From Asaia sp037151935 (GTDB lineage: Bacteria > Pseudomonadota > Alphaproteobacteria > Acetobacterales > Acetobacteraceae): a stretch of 64,000 nt of DNA. Made by a program: the position numbers and the translations under genes. Shown here in pieces: positions 23,911 through 33,022 of the stretch (positions are counted from its first letter, which is position 1; every line of letters begins with the position of its first letter). Location of the stretch: NCBI RefSeq assembly GCF_051628905.1, contig NZ_CP157575.1:3286001-3350000 (forward strand), read 5' to 3'. The notes under the pieces were generated by a model, which searched no databases, was not told where the DNA came from, and saw only the letters and a list, made by a program, of their open reading frames with translations.

Positions 23911-26370
23911 ATGAGTGAAAAAAAGAGGAAGACTGCGGCGAGCAAGCTCAACACCGCAGCCAAGGCAGAAGAAGCCAAGGCGAAGCCGGTCGAGACCATT
24001 GCCGTTCTGCCGCTGCGCGATATCGTTGTCTTCCCGCATATGATCGTGCCGCTTTTTGTCGGTCGCGAGAAATCGGTACGTGCCCTTGAGGCTGTTACGC
24101 GTGACAACAAGCAGATCCTGCTCGTCGCGCAGAAAAATGCGTCGCAGGATGACCCGCCAGCAGACGATATCTATCGTTTCGGCACGATCTCCACGATCCT
24201 GCAGCTTCTCAAGCTGCCTGATGGCACCGTCAAGGTGCTGGTCGAGGGCATTCGCCGCGCACGGATCAAGGAATTCCACGATATCGACGGCCATTTTGAG
24301 GCTGAGATCGAGGAAGTTGCCGATGCACCCGAGACGGGTAGCGAAGTCGAGGCACTCGGCCGCACGGCGATTTCCCAGTTCGAGCAGTATATCAAGCTCA
24401 ACAAGAAGATCGCGCCCGAGGTCATGGTGTCGCTTAACCAGATCGAGGATCTCTCGAAACTGGCGGACACCATTGCGAGCCATCTGAATCTCAAGATTGC
24501 CGAGAAGCAGGATATCCTCGAAGGCGGCTCTGTCAGCCATCGTCTGGAGCAGGTCTTTGCCCATATGGAGCAGGAGATCGGCGTTCTTCAGGTGGAGAAA
24601 AAGATCCGCAACCGCGTCAAGCGGCAGATGGAAAAGACCCAGCGCGAATATTACCTGAACGAGCAGCTTAAGGCGATCCAGAAGGAGCTGGGCGAGGGCG
24701 AGGACGGTCGCGACGAGACGGCTGAAATCGAAGAGCGTATCGCCAAGACCAAACTGAGCAAGGAAGCGCGCGAGAAAGCCATGGGTGAGCTGCGCAAGCT
24801 GCGTGGCATGAGCCCGATGTCGGCTGAGTCCACCGTCGTGCGCAATTACCTCGACTGGATCCTGAGCATTCCCTGGAAGAAGCGCTCGAAGGTCTCGCGC
24901 GATTTCGCGGCTGCAGAAGAGGTGCTCGAATCCGAGCATTACGGTCTGGAGAAGGTCAAGGAGCGTATCCTCGAATATCTGGCCGTGCAGACGCGTTCTC
25001 AGAAGCTCAAGGGGCCGATCCTGTGCCTCGTGGGGCCACCGGGCGTTGGCAAGACCTCGCTGGCGCGTTCGATCGCCAAGGCGACAGGGCGTCAATATGT
25101 GCGCATGTCGCTGGGTGGCGTGCATGACGAGTCCGAAATCCGCGGGCATCGCCGCACCTATATCGGCTCGATGCCGGGCAAGATCGTTCAGGGCATGAAA
25201 AAGGCCAAGACGTCTAACCCGCTCTTTCTGCTCGATGAGATCGACAAGCTAGGCTCGGACTGGCGTGGCGATCCGTCCTCGGCACTGCTCGAGGTACTGG
25301 ACCCGGAGCAGAACAGCACGTTCAACGATCATTATCTCGAAGTCGATTACGACCTTTCCGATGTGATGTTCGTCACCACGGCGAATAGTCTGAACATGCC
25401 CCAGCCGCTGCTGGACCGCATGGAGATCATTCGTCTGTCGGGCTATACCGAGGATGAGAAGGTCGAGATTGCGCGCCGCCATCTGGTGGGCAAGCAGGCC
25501 GAGGCACATAATCTCAAGCCGCATGAATGGTCGATCAGCGATGCAGCTCTGCGCAGCCTGATCCAGCATTACACGCGTGAGGCCGGTGTGCGTAGCCTTG
25601 AGCGCGAGATCGCCAAGATTGCGCGACGCGTCGTGAAGCGTCTCGTGACGTCTTCGGTCGAAACCATCGCGGTGACGCCTGAAAACCTAGCCGAATTCTC
25701 CGGCGTACGTCGTTTTAAGCACGGAGAGACCGAAACCGAGGATCTGGTCGGCATGGTCTCGGGCCTTGCCTGGACCGAGGTGGGCGGCGAGATCCTGACC
25801 ATCGAGAGCGTGATCCTGCCCGGAAAGGGGCAAGTGAAGGCGACCGGCAAGCTGGGGGAGGTGATGCAGGAGAGTGTTTCTGCCGCTGTGTCCTATGTCC
25901 GCTCGCGTGCGCAGTCTTTCGGTATCAAGCCCTCGATTTTCGAGAAGCGCGATATTCATGTGCATGTGCCCGAGGGCGCAACGCCCAAGGACGGTCCGTC
26001 TGCCGGTGTCGCCATGGCGACATCGATCGTCAGCGTCATGACCGGCATCCCCATTCGCCGCGATGTTGCGATGACGGGTGAAATCACGCTGCGCGGTCGT
26101 GTGCTCGAGATCGGTGGCCTGAAGGAAAAGCTATTGGCCGCAACGCGTGCCGGTATCGCGACTGTGTTCATTCCAAAGGACAATGAGAAGGACCTCGCCG
26201 AGATCCCGAACAACGTCAAAGAGGCATTGACGATCATCCCTGTTTCTCATGTCGATCAGGTTCTGGCGGCGGCACTTGTCCGCCCGCCCGAGGCGATCGA
26301 ATGGGATGAGGAAGAGGATGTGCCGGCAGGTCGCGCGGCCGAGGCGCTGTCGAGCCAGTTGCCGCACTGA
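23911..26370 (+). CDS. lon: ATP-dependent protease Lon
   Basis: An 819-residue LonA protease. It has an N-terminal substrate-recognition domain (about 28-230, starting VAVLPLRD-like IAVLPLRDIVVFPHM), a central helical linker, an AAA+ domain with Walker A GPPGVGKTS near residue 375, and a C-terminal protease domain. The catalytic dyad is S697 (KDGPSAGVA) and K740 (GGLKEKLLAA), spaced exactly as in the E. coli enzyme. It degrades misfolded and short-lived regulatory proteins. AAGGAGA precedes the ATG. The Lys/Ala-rich first 26 residues are a species-specific extension. Confidence 0.97.
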   Translation: MSEKKRKTAASKLNTAAKAEEAKAKPVETIAVLPLRDIVVFPHMIVPLFVGREKSVRALEAVTRDNKQILLVAQKNASQDDPPADDIYRFGTISTILQLLKLPDGTVKVLVEGIRRARIKEFHDIDGHFEAEIEEVADAPETGSEVEALGRTAISQFEQYIKLNKKIAPEVMVSLNQIEDLSKLADTIASHLNLKIAEKQDILEGGSVSHRLEQVFAHMEQEIGVLQVEKKIRNRVKRQMEKTQREYYLNEQLKAIQKELGEGEDGRDETAEIEERIAKTKLSKEAREKAMGELRKLRGMSPMSAESTVVRNYLDWILSIPWKKRSKVSRDFAAAEEVLESEHYGLEKVKERILEYLAVQTRSQKLKGPILCLVGPPGVGKTSLARSIAKATGRQYVRMSLGGVHDESEIRGHRRTYIGSMPGKIVQGMKKAKTSNPLFLLDEIDKLGSDWRGDPSSALLEVLDPEQNSTFNDHYLEVDYDLSDVMFVTTANSLNMPQPLLDRMEIIRLSGYTEDEKVEIARRHLVGKQAEAHNLKPHEWSISDAALRSLIQHYTREAGVRSLEREIAKIARRVVKRLVTSSVETIAVTPENLAEFSGVRRFKHGETETEDLVGMVSGLAWTEVGGEILTIESVILPGKGQVKATGKLGEVMQESVSAAVSYVRSRAQSFGIKPSIFEKRDIHVHVPEGATPKDGPSAGVAMATSIVSVMTGIPIRRDVAMTGEITLRGRVLEIGGLKEKLLAATRAGIATVFIPKDNEKDLAEIPNNVKEALTIIPVSHVDQVLAAALVRPPEAIEWDEEEDVPAGRAAEALSSQLPH

Positions 26371-26720
26371 ATCCGTGCGGACCGCCCATAACGGTTTTGT
26401 AGCCGGATGGTCAGGCAGGTGAGAGAGCGGAGCGCGGACAACGCCTGCCGCCTCTGTCTGCCAGAGCGTCGTTACAGCCTCGCGTCGTTAAGCGGCACCA
26501 TTGTATATCTTTATCGCAACGCAGGATGGTCGCCTCGAAAGGGGCGGCCATTTTGCTAGGCATGGCATGAAAGACGCAGCCTTGCCTAAAGCGTTAAATA
26601 GCGTCGTCCAGTCGTGATCTGCGCGGTTGACGTAACAAAAAACGCCTTCATAGTGCCCAGCAAGACATGCCGAGCGATCCGTAAAGGGTCGGATTTTCAG
26701 GAATTCTGTAAGGGAACGAG
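26371..26720 (+). promoter_or_regulatory. lon-hupB spacer with terminator and HU promoter
   Basis: This 350-base stretch has no plausible gene. It contains a hairpin (26526-26551: ATGGTCGCC with GGCGGCCAT, one G-T pair, loop TCGAAAGG) followed by TTTGC, a likely terminator for lon. Further on is a promoter-like pair: -35 TTGACG (26627-26632) and -10 CATAGT (26649-26654) with a 16-base spacer. This would start the HU transcript about 55-60 bases before its ATG. Confidence 0.45.
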
Positions 26721-27005
26721 ATGGAAAAGCCGCTGAACAAACAGGAGCTCATTGCAGCGGTCGCCGAAAAGACCGATCTGCCCAAGGCAAAGGCGGGAGA
26801 TGTGGTCGAGGCGCTGTTCGCGAGCATCGAAGAAGCTCTGGCCCGCAAGCAGGAAGTGCGTCTCGTCGGGTTTGGCTCTTTTGCCACCGCTACGCGCAAG
26901 GCAGCGAAGGGGCGTAACCCGCGCACGGGTGAAGAAATTGATATTCCCGCATCGGTTTCTGTGCGTTTCCGCCCCGGCAAGGGCTTGAAGGATGCCGTAA
27001 GTTAA
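26721..27005 (+). CDS. hup: DNA-binding protein HU
   Basis: A 94-residue HU-family nucleoid protein of typical length. It has MEKPLNKQELIAAVAEKT at the N-terminus, VGFGSFATATRKAAKGRNPRTGEEI with the DNA-intercalating NP turn of the beta arm, and FRPGKGLKDAV at the end. It bends and compacts DNA as a dimer. An AAGGGA site precedes the ATG. Placement after lon is common in proteobacteria (hupB position). Confidence 0.95.
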   Translation: MEKPLNKQELIAAVAEKTDLPKAKAGDVVEALFASIEEALARKQEVRLVGFGSFATATRKAAKGRNPRTGEEIDIPASVSVRFRPGKGLKDAVS

Positions 27006-27022
27006 CGTATTCCCACTTCCAC

Positions 27023-27050
27023 GACAGGCAGCGATTCGACGCTTCCTGTC
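27023..27050 (+). other. Hairpin between HU and tRNA-Val
   Basis: GACAGG pairs with CCTGTC, and inner AGCG pairs with CGCT around loop ATTCGA, with one C-T mismatch between the two helices. It ends four bases before the 5' end of tRNA-Val and has no T run. It may protect the HU mRNA 3' end or guide tRNA processing. Confidence 0.4.
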
Positions 27051-27054
27051 CTGA

Positions 27055-27129
27055 GGGCGATTAGCTCAGCGGTAGAGCGTCTCGTTTACACCGAGAGGGT
27101 CGGCGGTTCAATCCCGTCATCGCCCACCA
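27055..27129 (+). tRNA. tRNA-Val (anticodon UAC)
   Basis: A 75-nt tRNA. The acceptor stem GGGCGAT (27055-27061) pairs perfectly with 27119-27125. The D-arm is TAGCTCAGCGGTAGAGC. The anticodon stem TCTCG/CGAGA encloses TTTACAC, giving anticodon TAC. The T-loop is GGTTCAATC and the 3' CCA is encoded. It lies between the HU gene and birA. Confidence 0.97.
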
Positions 27130-27151
27130 TTCCTCAGTATCAGGAAGAGTT

Positions 27152-27880
27152 ATGAGCTTCCCCTGGTCCCTGACGTGCTATGATTCGCTCGGGTCGACCT
27201 CCGATTTCTGCAAAAATCAGGCTGAAGCGGGTGCGGTCAATGGCCTTGCGGTTCTCGCACGTCGTCAGACGGCGGGCAGGGGCACGCGGGGACGCGCCTG
27301 GACGGCGCCTGAGGGCAATCTTTCCCTTTCCTTTTTGCTAAGACACGATGCCGTCGATGCCCTGATACAGGTCATGCCGTTTCTGGTGGCTGTCGCAGTG
27401 CATGAGGCACTCGGGTCTTTCCTGCCTCGAGCAGGGCTGCGGCTCAAATGGCCCAATGACGTTATTTGCGAGGGTGCCAAGCTCTGCGGTGTGCTGATCG
27501 AACGCGGCGGCGCTTCGGGTTCGGCCTGGATTGTCACGGGCGTCGGTGCCAATCTCGTAACCGCCCCCGAGATCGAGGGGCGCAGAACGGTTTCAGCCGC
27601 GGCCCTGGGCGCCGAGATTGCCCCTGAGGCTCTTGCAGTAGCAATTCTGGATCAGTTCGGCCTCTGGCTCGGCCGTTGGGAGCGAGAAGGCTTCGAACCC
27701 GTTCGCAAGGCCTGGCTCGACCGGGCGCATGAGCCCGGCGCGCGGCTTGCGGTTCAGAGGGGGGGCGACTATATAGAGGGTTTCTTCGCGGGTCTCGACG
27801 CGAACGGTCGGTTGCTTCTCCAGACTGATCGGGGCGAGATTCAGACGTTCGCGGCGGGGGATATTCTACTGCTAGGGTGA
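27152..27880 (+). CDS. birA: Biotin--[acetyl-CoA-carboxylase] ligase
   Basis: A 242-residue biotin protein ligase. It has the adenylate-binding motif GRGTRGRAWTAPEGNL (near residue 42), LKWPNDV with the catalytic lysine, and a small C-terminal SH3-like domain. It lacks the N-terminal helix-turn-helix of E. coli BirA, so it is a ligase only and not a repressor. It biotinylates the carboxyl-carrier subunit of acetyl-CoA carboxylase. It heads a plus-strand run with coaX 10 bases downstream. Confidence 0.93.
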   Translation: MSFPWSLTCYDSLGSTSDFCKNQAEAGAVNGLAVLARRQTAGRGTRGRAWTAPEGNLSLSFLLRHDAVDALIQVMPFLVAVAVHEALGSFLPRAGLRLKWPNDVICEGAKLCGVLIERGGASGSAWIVTGVGANLVTAPEIEGRRTVSAAALGAEIAPEALAVAILDQFGLWLGRWEREGFEPVRKAWLDRAHEPGARLAVQRGGDYIEGFFAGLDANGRLLLQTDRGEIQTFAAGDILLLG

Positions 27881-27890
27881 AGGATGGTCA

Positions 27891-28682
27891 GTGCTCCTCG
27901 TTGTCGACGCCGGTAACACCAATATCGTTTTTGCCGTGCATGACGGCAGGGAATGGCGCGGCACCTGGCGTATTTCGACCAACGACCAGCGCACGTCCGA
28001 TGATTATGCCGTGTGGCTTCTGAGCCTGATCGAACGCTCAGGGCTGCGTCCTCAGGCGATCTCCCGCGCCATCATCGGTACTGTGGTGCCCGCTGCACTT
28101 TACCATCTGCGTCGTCTTTGCCGCGAGTGGCTGGATATAGAGCCTCTGATTGCCAATACCGCGCTGGACTGGGGTTATCCTCTCAACGTCGATACGCCAT
28201 CGGAGGTCGGTGTCGATCGTCGGCTCAACGGTCTTGCAGCGCAGCATTTCTACGGTGGACCTCTCGTCGTGGTCGATTTCGGCACGGCCACCACTTTCGA
28301 TGTGGTGGATGCGGAAGGCGCGTTCTGCGGCGGGGCTATCGCGCCAGGCGTCAACCTGTCGCTCGAGGCGCTGCATCAGGCCGCAGCACGACTGCCGCGT
28401 ATCAGTGTCGGCCGGCCGTCCTCTGCCATCGGTCGCAGCACGACCGTCGCCATGCGATCGGGACTTTTCTGGGGTTATGTCGGTCTGGTCGAGGGGATCG
28501 TCTCGCGTATCGCGCTTGAGATGGCCACCCCGATCAAGGTGATCGCCACGGGCGGCCTGGCCCCGCTTTTCTCTGAGGGAACAAACCTGTTCCAGCATGT
28601 CGCTCCAACTCTCACGCTCGACGGATTGCGCCTTCTGGCTGCGCGCAACTCGACGGGCGAATTCATTCCGGCACCAGGATGA
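27891..28682 (+). CDS. coaX: Type III pantothenate kinase
   Basis: A 263-residue CoaX, catalysing the first step of coenzyme A synthesis (pantothenate phosphorylation) in the ASKHA fold. Motifs are VVDAGNTNIVFAV at the N-terminus, VVVDFGTATTFDVV, and GGAIAPGVNLSLEALHQAAARLP. The start is GTG with an AAGGA site 7 bases upstream. The neighbouring birA-coaX pair is a recurring arrangement. Confidence 0.95.
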   Translation: MLLVVDAGNTNIVFAVHDGREWRGTWRISTNDQRTSDDYAVWLLSLIERSGLRPQAISRAIIGTVVPAALYHLRRLCREWLDIEPLIANTALDWGYPLNVDTPSEVGVDRRLNGLAAQHFYGGPLVVVDFGTATTFDVVDAEGAFCGGAIAPGVNLSLEALHQAAARLPRISVGRPSSAIGRSTTVAMRSGLFWGYVGLVEGIVSRIALEMATPIKVIATGGLAPLFSEGTNLFQHVAPTLTLDGLRLLAARNSTGEFIPAPG

Positions 28683-28716
28683 AGGTGTGTTTTTTGTTTG
28701 TTTTTAGGAATTTTGA

Positions 28717-30363
28717 ATGTCAGTGACTGAAAAAGGTCTCGCATTCCTGCCGTTGGGCGGGACAGGCGAGATCGGCATGAATTTCAACCTCTACTGCCTC
28801 GATGGCAAGTGGCTCGCCATCGATTGCGGTATCGGGTTTTCGGGCAATGATACCCCCGAAGCCGAAATCCTTATGCCTGACCCGCTCTTCATCGCAGAGC
28901 GCCACAAGAGCCTGTGCGGGCTCGTGATTACCCATGCGCATGAGGATCATCTGGGCGCTGTTGCCCATCTCTGGCCGCAACTGCGCTGCCCGATCTATGC
29001 AACGCCTTTCGCTGCGGCCGTTCTGCGTCGCAAGCTGGGCGAGGCGCATCTGCTGCCGCAGGTAAACATCCACACTATCCCCATGGGGTCGCGTTTCGAG
29101 GTCGGTCCGTTCGATCTCCAGTTCATCAATGTTACCCATTCGGTGCCCGAAGCGCAGTCTCTGGTGCTGCGCACGCCTTATGGCACGATTGTGCATACGG
29201 GTGATCTCAAGCTCGATAACGAGCCCGTTGTCGGCCCGCTGACCGATCTCGACGCTTTTCGCAAGTTGGGTGACGAAGGCGTTCTGGCCATGGTGTGTGA
29301 CAGCACCAATGTGTTCCGCGAAGGCATTTCCGGTACCGAGGGTCAGGTACGTGATTCCATGGCCGGTCTGATCAAGACCCTGCACGGCCGTGTTGCCATT
29401 ACCTGCTTTGCTTCCAACGTAGCGCGTGTCGAAAGCATTGCGCGCGCCGCCAAGGCGGCGGGGCGTCAGGTCATGGTCGTCGGGCGCTCGCTGCGTAATC
29501 TCGAAGTGGCAGCGCGCGAGTGCGGCTATCTGCAGGATATCCCGCCCTTCCTCGACGAGCGCGAAGCCAACTCGGTTCCCGATAACCGTCTGCTGATGAT
29601 CATCACGGGAAGCCAGGGCGAACCGCGCTCGGCGCTCTCGCGCATCGCGTCGGACGTGCACCCGAATATCTCGCTCGGTGAAGGTGACACGGTCATTTAT
29701 TCGTCGCGCATGATTCCTGGCAATGAGCAGGCGGTCATGGCGGTGCAGGATAACCTGACCCGCCGTGGTGCGACCGTGCTCACGGACAAGGATCATCTGG
29801 TTCATGTGTCCGGTCATGCGACATCGGATGACCTGCGCCATCTCTATAGCCTCGTGCGCCCGAAGCTGAGCGTGCCGACTCATGGCGAGTGGCGTCATCT
29901 GACCGCGCATGCCGCTCTGGCGCGTGAGACGGGTGCGGAAGCGATCCTGCTGGAAGACGGCGATCTGCTGCGTCTCGGTCCCGATCATGCAGAAGTGGTC
30001 GATACTGCCCCCACCGGGCGCCTGGCGCTCGATGGCGGTCGCCTGCTGCCCATGACGGGTGGCGTTCTGGCGGCGCGTCGCAAGATGCTGTTCAACGGCA
30101 TGGTGATTGCAAGCTTTGCTGTCGATGACGAGGGCTATGTGATCGGGATGCCCAAGATCAGCGCACCGGGCCTGCTTGAGGCGGAAGACCCCGAGAGCAC
30201 GCGTATTTCTGAAGAATTCGCCGATGCAATCGACGAAATTCCCGACGATCTGCGCCGCGACGATTCCGCTTTCCGTGACGCTGCCAAGACGGCGCTGCGT
30301 CGTGCTCTGGGGCGCAAGCTTCAGAAGCGTCCGCTGGTCGATGTTCATCTGCTGCGGGTCTGA
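28717..30363 (+). CDS. rnj: Ribonuclease J
   Basis: A 548-residue metallo-beta-lactamase-fold RNase of the beta-CASP group. The zinc motif is ITHAHEDHLGAV (HxHxDH) near residue 70, with further ligands in THSVPE and VHTGDLKLD. The beta-CASP region holds MVVGRSLRNLE and the C-terminal metal site SGHATSDDL. It combines endonuclease and 5'-3' exonuclease activity in RNA processing. The length is typical of alphaproteobacterial RNase J. It follows coaX after a T-rich 34-base gap with a TAGGA site. Confidence 0.95.
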   Translation: MSVTEKGLAFLPLGGTGEIGMNFNLYCLDGKWLAIDCGIGFSGNDTPEAEILMPDPLFIAERHKSLCGLVITHAHEDHLGAVAHLWPQLRCPIYATPFAAAVLRRKLGEAHLLPQVNIHTIPMGSRFEVGPFDLQFINVTHSVPEAQSLVLRTPYGTIVHTGDLKLDNEPVVGPLTDLDAFRKLGDEGVLAMVCDSTNVFREGISGTEGQVRDSMAGLIKTLHGRVAITCFASNVARVESIARAAKAAGRQVMVVGRSLRNLEVAARECGYLQDIPPFLDEREANSVPDNRLLMIITGSQGEPRSALSRIASDVHPNISLGEGDTVIYSSRMIPGNEQAVMAVQDNLTRRGATVLTDKDHLVHVSGHATSDDLRHLYSLVRPKLSVPTHGEWRHLTAHAALARETGAEAILLEDGDLLRLGPDHAEVVDTAPTGRLALDGGRLLPMTGGVLAARRKMLFNGMVIASFAVDDEGYVIGMPKISAPGLLEAEDPESTRISEEFADAIDEIPDDLRRDDSAFRDAAKTALRRALGRKLQKRPLVDVHLLRV

Positions 30364-30431
30364 TCCCGCAGCCACTGCTCCTGAACGCGCCGTAAAAGGC
30401 GCGCGATTTTTCCTCAGAATGGTTTAGCCTG

Positions 30432-31772
30432 ATGCGTCTCTCCAGCGGTTTTCTGCCCACCCTCAAAGAAGTGCCCGCCGAGGCCCAGATCGCCTCGCAT
30501 CGTCTGATGCTGCGCGCCGGTCTGGTGCGTCAGACATCCGCCGGTATCTATGCCTGGCTGCCTGCGGGGCTTCGTGTTCTGCGCAATATCGAGCAGATTG
30601 TGCGTGAAGAGCAGAATGCTATCGGCGCTCAGGAAGTGCTGATGCCGACCGTGCAGTCTTCAGAGCTGTGGAAGCGCTCGGGTCGTTATGACGCCTATGG
30701 GCCGGAAATGCTGCGTATTCGCGATCGCCAGGATCGCGAACTGCTTTACGGGCCGACTAATGAGGAAATGATTACCGATCTCTTCGGTCAGGTGATCAAA
30801 TCCTACCGCGAGCTGCCTCAGGCGCTCTACCATGTTCAGTGGAAATTCCGCGACGAGCTACGCCCGCGTTTTGGCGTGATGCGCGGCCGCGAGTTCTTCA
30901 TGAAGGACGCCTATTCCTTCGACGCGTCCTATGATGACGCCGTTGCAGCCTATCGCCGCATGATGCTGGCCTATCTGCGCACCTTCCAGCGTCTGGGCGT
31001 GCGGGCTGTACCGATGAAGGCCGATACGGGGCCGATCGGTGGCGATCTGAGCCATGAGTTTCTGGTTCTGGCACCGACTGGCGAGAGCGGCGTGTTTTTC
31101 GACGCAGCTCTTGAGGAGCAGGACTGGCTGCATGAATCGGTCGATATCGCCGATCACTCCAGCCTTGAGTCTTTCTTCAGCGCTGTGACGAAATTCTATG
31201 CCGCGACCGACGAAATGCATGATGAAAAGGCGTGGGAAGACGTCCCTGCCGATCGTCGTCGCGAAGGCCGTGGCATCGAAGTCGGGCATATCTTCTATTT
31301 CGGCACAAAATACACGGAATCTATGGGGATTTCGGTCAGTGGGGCCGATGGCAACCAGTTCTTCCCCGAAATGGGTTCCTATGGGATCGGCGTCTCGCGT
31401 CTCGTAGGCGCGATCATCGAAGCCAGCCATGACGAATCCGGTATCATCTGGCCGGATTCCGTTGCGCCTTTCCGCGCGGCCATTCTCAGCCTCAAGCCCG
31501 GTGACGAGGCAGTCGATGCGCTGTGCGAAAAGCTTTATGCTGCGGCCCCTGATTCCTTCCTTTACGATGATCGCGGCGAGCGGGCTGGCGTGAAGTTCAA
31601 CGATGCCGATCTGATGGGTCACCCCTGGCAGATGATCGTCGGTCCTCGCGGTGCAAAAGAGGGCAAGGTCGAGCTCAAGCGCCGTGCGACTGGCGAGCGT
31701 TTCGAGTTGTCGGTTGAAGAGGCTCTGGCCAAGGTGCTCGGCGCCGATGCAGCAGGCAAGGACGCCGCCTGA
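30432..31772 (+). CDS. proS: Prolyl-tRNA synthetase
   Basis: A 446-residue class II aminoacyl-tRNA synthetase charging tRNA-Pro. It has the N-terminal RLSSGFLPTLKEVPAEAQIASH, motif 2 in FRDELRPRFGVMRGREF-MKDAYSF, and the anticodon-binding domain at the C-terminus (MIVGPRGAKEGKVELKRR). It is the short form without the editing insertion of E. coli ProS, usual for alphaproteobacteria. Two bases separate its stop from the next ATG. Confidence 0.95.
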   Translation: MRLSSGFLPTLKEVPAEAQIASHRLMLRAGLVRQTSAGIYAWLPAGLRVLRNIEQIVREEQNAIGAQEVLMPTVQSSELWKRSGRYDAYGPEMLRIRDRQDRELLYGPTNEEMITDLFGQVIKSYRELPQALYHVQWKFRDELRPRFGVMRGREFFMKDAYSFDASYDDAVAAYRRMMLAYLRTFQRLGVRAVPMKADTGPIGGDLSHEFLVLAPTGESGVFFDAALEEQDWLHESVDIADHSSLESFFSAVTKFYAATDEMHDEKAWEDVPADRRREGRGIEVGHIFYFGTKYTESMGISVSGADGNQFFPEMGSYGIGVSRLVGAIIEASHDESGIIWPDSVAPFRAAILSLKPGDEAVDALCEKLYAAAPDSFLYDDRGERAGVKFNDADLMGHPWQMIVGPRGAKEGKVELKRRATGERFELSVEEALAKVLGADAAGKDAA

Positions 31773-31774
31773 TC

Positions 31775-33022
31775 ATGTTCAATCGCTTCGAGCGCGTGGT
31801 GGCGGGGCGCTATCTGCGCGCCCGTCGCGGAGAGCGCTTCGTCTCCATCATCGCCATTTTCTCGCTGATCGGGATCGCGCTCGGTGTGGCGACCCTCATC
31901 ATCGTCATGGCGGTGATGAACGGGTTTCGCGCCGACCTGATGGGCCGCGTGCTCGGGCTGAATGGCGATCTGAACATCTTCAGCGCCGGTCACAGCATCA
32001 GCAATTATCAGGATGATGTCGTTGCCATCAAAGGCGTGAAGAACGTCACGCGCGTCACGCCGATGGCAGAAGGCACGGTGCTGATCGATGCCGGCAGCTA
32101 TTCGACGGGTGGCGTGGTGCGTGGCATCGCACCGGACGATCTGCGCGATCTTCATGCGCTGAGTGATTCGGTGATCGACGGCAAGCTGTCCGATTTTCAG
32201 GGCGATGACGCCATAGCCGTCGGCACCACTTTGGCCGCGCGCGCCGGGCTTGGCGTCGGCAGCAAGGTAACCCTGCTTTCGCCCAACGGACGCGCTACGC
32301 CTTTTGGGACCATGCCACGCATACGCGCCTATCATGTGGCGATGGTGTTCGATGCCGGGGTCAATGATTACGATACGAGCGTCATCCTCATGCCGCTTGA
32401 TTCGGCCCAGCGCTTTCTCATGATGCCCGGGGCCGTATCGCTCATTCAGGTCGCGACGAAAGACGCGCTGGAAGTCGCCCCCGTGACGCGTGCCATCGCC
32501 GAGCGTCTGGACGACCCCAGACTGCGCGTTATGGACTGGACACAGAGCAATAATGCGTTTCTCGGTGCGCTGACCGTGCAGCAGAACGTGATGTTCCTCA
32601 TCCTGACGCTCATCATTCTCGTGGCGGCTTTCAATGTGATTTCGTCCATGATCATGATGGTCAAGGACAAGACACGTGATATCGCCGTGCTGCGCACGCT
32701 CGGCGCGAGCCGCGGAGCGATTATGCGCATCTTCCTGATGTGCGGCGCCTCTGTCGGTGTGTCGGGCACGTTGATCGGTTTCGGTATTGGAGTCGTGTTC
32801 TGCCTCAATATCGAGCGCATCCAGCATGGCGTCGAGCATCTGACCCATACCAGCCTGTTCAATCCGGAATTCTACTATCTCGAACATCTGCCCGCGAAGC
32901 TGATCTGGTCTCAGGTCATTGAAGTGATGGTAATGTCGCTGGCTTTGTCTTTCATCGCGACGCTCTATCCTTCGTGGCGCGCGGCCAAAACCGATCCGAT
33001 CGAGGCGCTGCGTCATGAGTGA
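31775..33022 (+). CDS. Lipoprotein-releasing ABC transporter permease (LolC/LolE family)
   Basis: A 415-residue inner-membrane protein. It has one membrane segment near residues 22-45 (IIAIFSLIGIALGVATLIIVMAVMNGF), a large periplasmic domain, and three C-terminal segments with a FtsX-like region ending in ATLYPSWRAAKTDPIEALRHE. With LolD it extracts outer-membrane lipoproteins from the inner membrane and passes them to LolA. Only one permease gene is present here, so it probably acts as a homodimer. It overlaps lolD by eight bases. Confidence 0.93.
   Translation: MFNRFERVVAGRYLRARRGERFVSIIAIFSLIGIALGVATLIIVMAVMNGFRADLMGRVLGLNGDLNIFSAGHSISNYQDDVVAIKGVKNVTRVTPMAEGTVLIDAGSYSTGGVVRGIAPDDLRDLHALSDSVIDGKLSDFQGDDAIAVGTTLAARAGLGVGSKVTLLSPNGRATPFGTMPRIRAYHVAMVFDAGVNDYDTSVILMPLDSAQRFLMMPGAVSLIQVATKDALEVAPVTRAIAERLDDPRLRVMDWTQSNNAFLGALTVQQNVMFLILTLIILVAAFNVISSMIMMVKDKTRDIAVLRTLGASRGAIMRIFLMCGASVGVSGTLIGFGIGVVFCLNIERIQHGVEHLTHTSLFNPEFYYLEHLPAKLIWSQVIEVMVMSLALSFIATLYPSWRAAKTDPIEALRHE

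Noticed and set aside
28720..30375. A 551-residue minus-strand frame opposite RNase J.
   Set aside because: It is the antisense shadow of RNase J, with no ribosome-binding site or recognisable domain.
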